This document shows positions 6,443 to 7,475 of a stretch of 7,475 nucleotides of DNA, piece by piece. The stretch's first letter is position 1; each line of letters starts with the position of its first letter. Origin of the DNA: Saprospiraceae bacterium (GTDB lineage: Bacteria; Bacteroidota; Bacteroidia; Chitinophagales; Saprospiraceae). The notes beneath the pieces are model-generated. The model was not told the DNA's origin. It saw only the letters and a program-made list of their open reading frames with translations, and ran no database searches. The stretch lies in the NCBI GenBank assembly GCA_020630895.1, contig JAHDII010000154.1, forward strand, positions 1 to 7,475. Reading direction: 5' to 3'. The translations under genes and the position numbers were made by a program.

Positions 6443-7475
6443 TCACTCAGATTTTACTACTTTTATAATTCTTAAATCTTCTTCTTCTTGATATTGAATG
6501 AAGTAAATGCCTTGAGATAAATAAGTTACATCTAATTGTATAGAATCTTTTATTATTTCTTCCAATATTTTTTCTCCTATATTATTATATAATACTATTT
6601 TTTTGCTTTTTTCACTTTGATTTTCAACTACAATAAAATCATTAAAAATACTAGGATAAATTTTAAGTTGAGTGCTATTTTCTACTTCGGAGTTGTAAGT
6701 CATAATTACATTCACCTCAGTTGTTGTTGTATCTGATAAACATTGATTGGAAGCAATGTAAGTAACAGTATATAAACCACTTGAAGTATAAGAGTAAGAA
6801 GGATTTTGTTCATTGGATTCATTTCCATCACCAAATTTCCATAGATGTTGAGTAGCATTAGTAGAAGTATTTGAGCAAACCAAACTTTCATTGTTTAAAG
6901 AATAATCAAAACTTGCAGTAACAGGTAATAAGCTATAATTCCATTGATGATTAATATCAAAAACTGTTTCACTAGCTATTTGTTGAAGGATTTGAGCATC
7001 CTCTTCTGCCAATCCTGAAGGAAAAGTAGCTCCTTCACTACTTTCATTAAAAATCATAGCATAAAATGTGCAGGCAGCTAAATAAGAACCTGCTAAGTTG
7101 GGATGACTTCCATCTCCTGTATATAATGATATATTAGGATAATTGGTTCTAACTCTTTTCCATGCTTCTCCTACAGGGGAAACAATAGCATTATTATTTT
7201 GAGCCATTTCAAGATAACTTTCATATAATCGTTGTTGCATTCCTTCATAAGTACATAAAGGTTCATAAAAAGGACAATTATCTTGATCCCCATTTTCTCG
7301 ACCCCATGTCATAAAAAATAAAGGTTCTGAACAAGGGTTTGCTTCTCTTATTTTTTGAGCTAATGTTGCAGCATAAGGATATACATCATTGGCTACCTGA
7401 TTTGGAGGAAAAGAAGGCAATTGACTTTGATCTTGTAGGACAATAAAATCCCATGTTCCTTCTGCTATTTTATTT
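6443..7475 (-). CDS. SGNH-hydrolase with PKD and T9SS sorting domains (5'-truncated)
   Basis: The frame is open to the right edge, so the true start, signal peptide and probably the nucleophilic Ser block lie outside; 343 residues are visible, numbered here from the edge. Residues 1-150 are SGNH/GDSL-like: WDFIVLQDQS (8-17), MTWGREN (55-61) and DGSHPNLAGSYLA (121-133), the last holding the catalytic Asp-x-x-His pair Asp121 and His124. Residues about 185-258 form a PKD-like beta domain with the hallmark WKFGDGN (212-218). Residues about 267-343 are a type A Por C-terminal sorting domain, with KIYPSIF at 271-277, LYNNIGEKI, and LSQGIYFIQY at 319-328. SGNH enzymes are esterases or lipases, often acting on acyl or acetyl groups of carbohydrates; the substrate here is unknown. 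The protein should cross the outer membrane by T9SS and be surface-bound or released. Confidence 0.9.
   Translation of the reverse strand, partial: NKIAEGTWDFIVLQDQSQLPSFPPNQVANDVYPYAATLAQKIREANPCSEPLFFMTWGRENGDQDNCPFYEPLCTYEGMQQRLYESYLEMAQNNNAIVSPVGEAWKRVRTNYPNISLYTGDGSHPNLAGSYLAACTFYAMIFNESSEGATFPSGLAEEDAQILQQIASETVFDINHQWNYSLLPVTASFDYSLNNESLVCSNTSTNATQHLWKFGDGNESNEQNPSYSYTSSGLYTVTYIASNQCLSDTTTTEVNVIMTYNSEVENSTQLKIYPSIFNDFIVVENQSEKSKKIVLYNNIGEKILEEIIKDSIQLDVTYLSQGIYFIQYQEEEDLRIIKVVKSE

Noticed and set aside
6443..7420. Treating the SGNH gene as starting at base 7420
   Set aside because: The codon there is TTG (Leu) and the frame stays open to the window edge with conserved family sequence (WDFIVLQDQS) upstream, so the gene is truncated by the window rather than starting there.
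1..7475. CRISPR arrays, tRNA/rRNA genes, insertion sequences, defence or phage modules
   Set aside because: I saw no regularly spaced direct repeats, no tRNA-like arms or rRNA sequence, no transposase motifs, and no toxin, nuclease or reverse transcriptase modules that would indicate a defence system.

Overview
The window is very AT-rich and reads as chromosomal DNA of a Bacteroidota bacterium, most likely from the Flavobacteriia. Three things support this. A secreted protein at the right edge ends in a type IX secretion (Por) C-terminal sorting domain, which is essentially restricted to this phylum. Start codons are preceded by A/T-rich sequence with no Shine-Dalgarno motif. Exact matches to the Bacteroidota -7 element TAnnTTTG occur in the largest intergenic region. 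I would not name a genus.

Layout: a plus-strand cluster at the left edge holds the 3' end of an unrecognised gene, a secreted sphingomyelinase-like phosphodiesterase of the EEP superfamily, and a DinB/DUF664-type protein. The three are 14 and 9 bases apart and probably co-transcribed. Facing it, with 3 bases between stop codons, is a minus-strand series read from right to left: yaaA (peroxide-stress protein), a penicillin acylase family Ntn-hydrolase, and a zinc-less quinone oxidoreductase of the MDR superfamily. The acylase and oxidoreductase are 21 bases apart and likely one operon; yaaA is separated from them by 92 bases and may be independent. The far right is filled by a 5'-truncated minus-strand gene for a cell-surface or secreted SGNH-hydrolase with a PKD domain and a T9SS sorting domain.

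Between yaaA and the SGNH gene lies about 480 bases without a convincing gene (5961-6442). It holds a probable yaaA promoter, a strongly A-rich plus strand, and a strong intrinsic terminator that points along the plus strand, although no plus-strand gene is present there. A TAnnTTTG motif about 50 bases before the hairpin makes a short plus-strand RNA possible. This is the least explained part of the window.

The genes do not form one obvious pathway. Three products are exported hydrolases (phosphodiesterase, acylase, SGNH hydrolase), and two (YaaA and the quinone oxidoreductase) fit oxidative-stress handling. I see no mobile element, CRISPR array, tRNA or rRNA, and no obvious multi-gene novel system.
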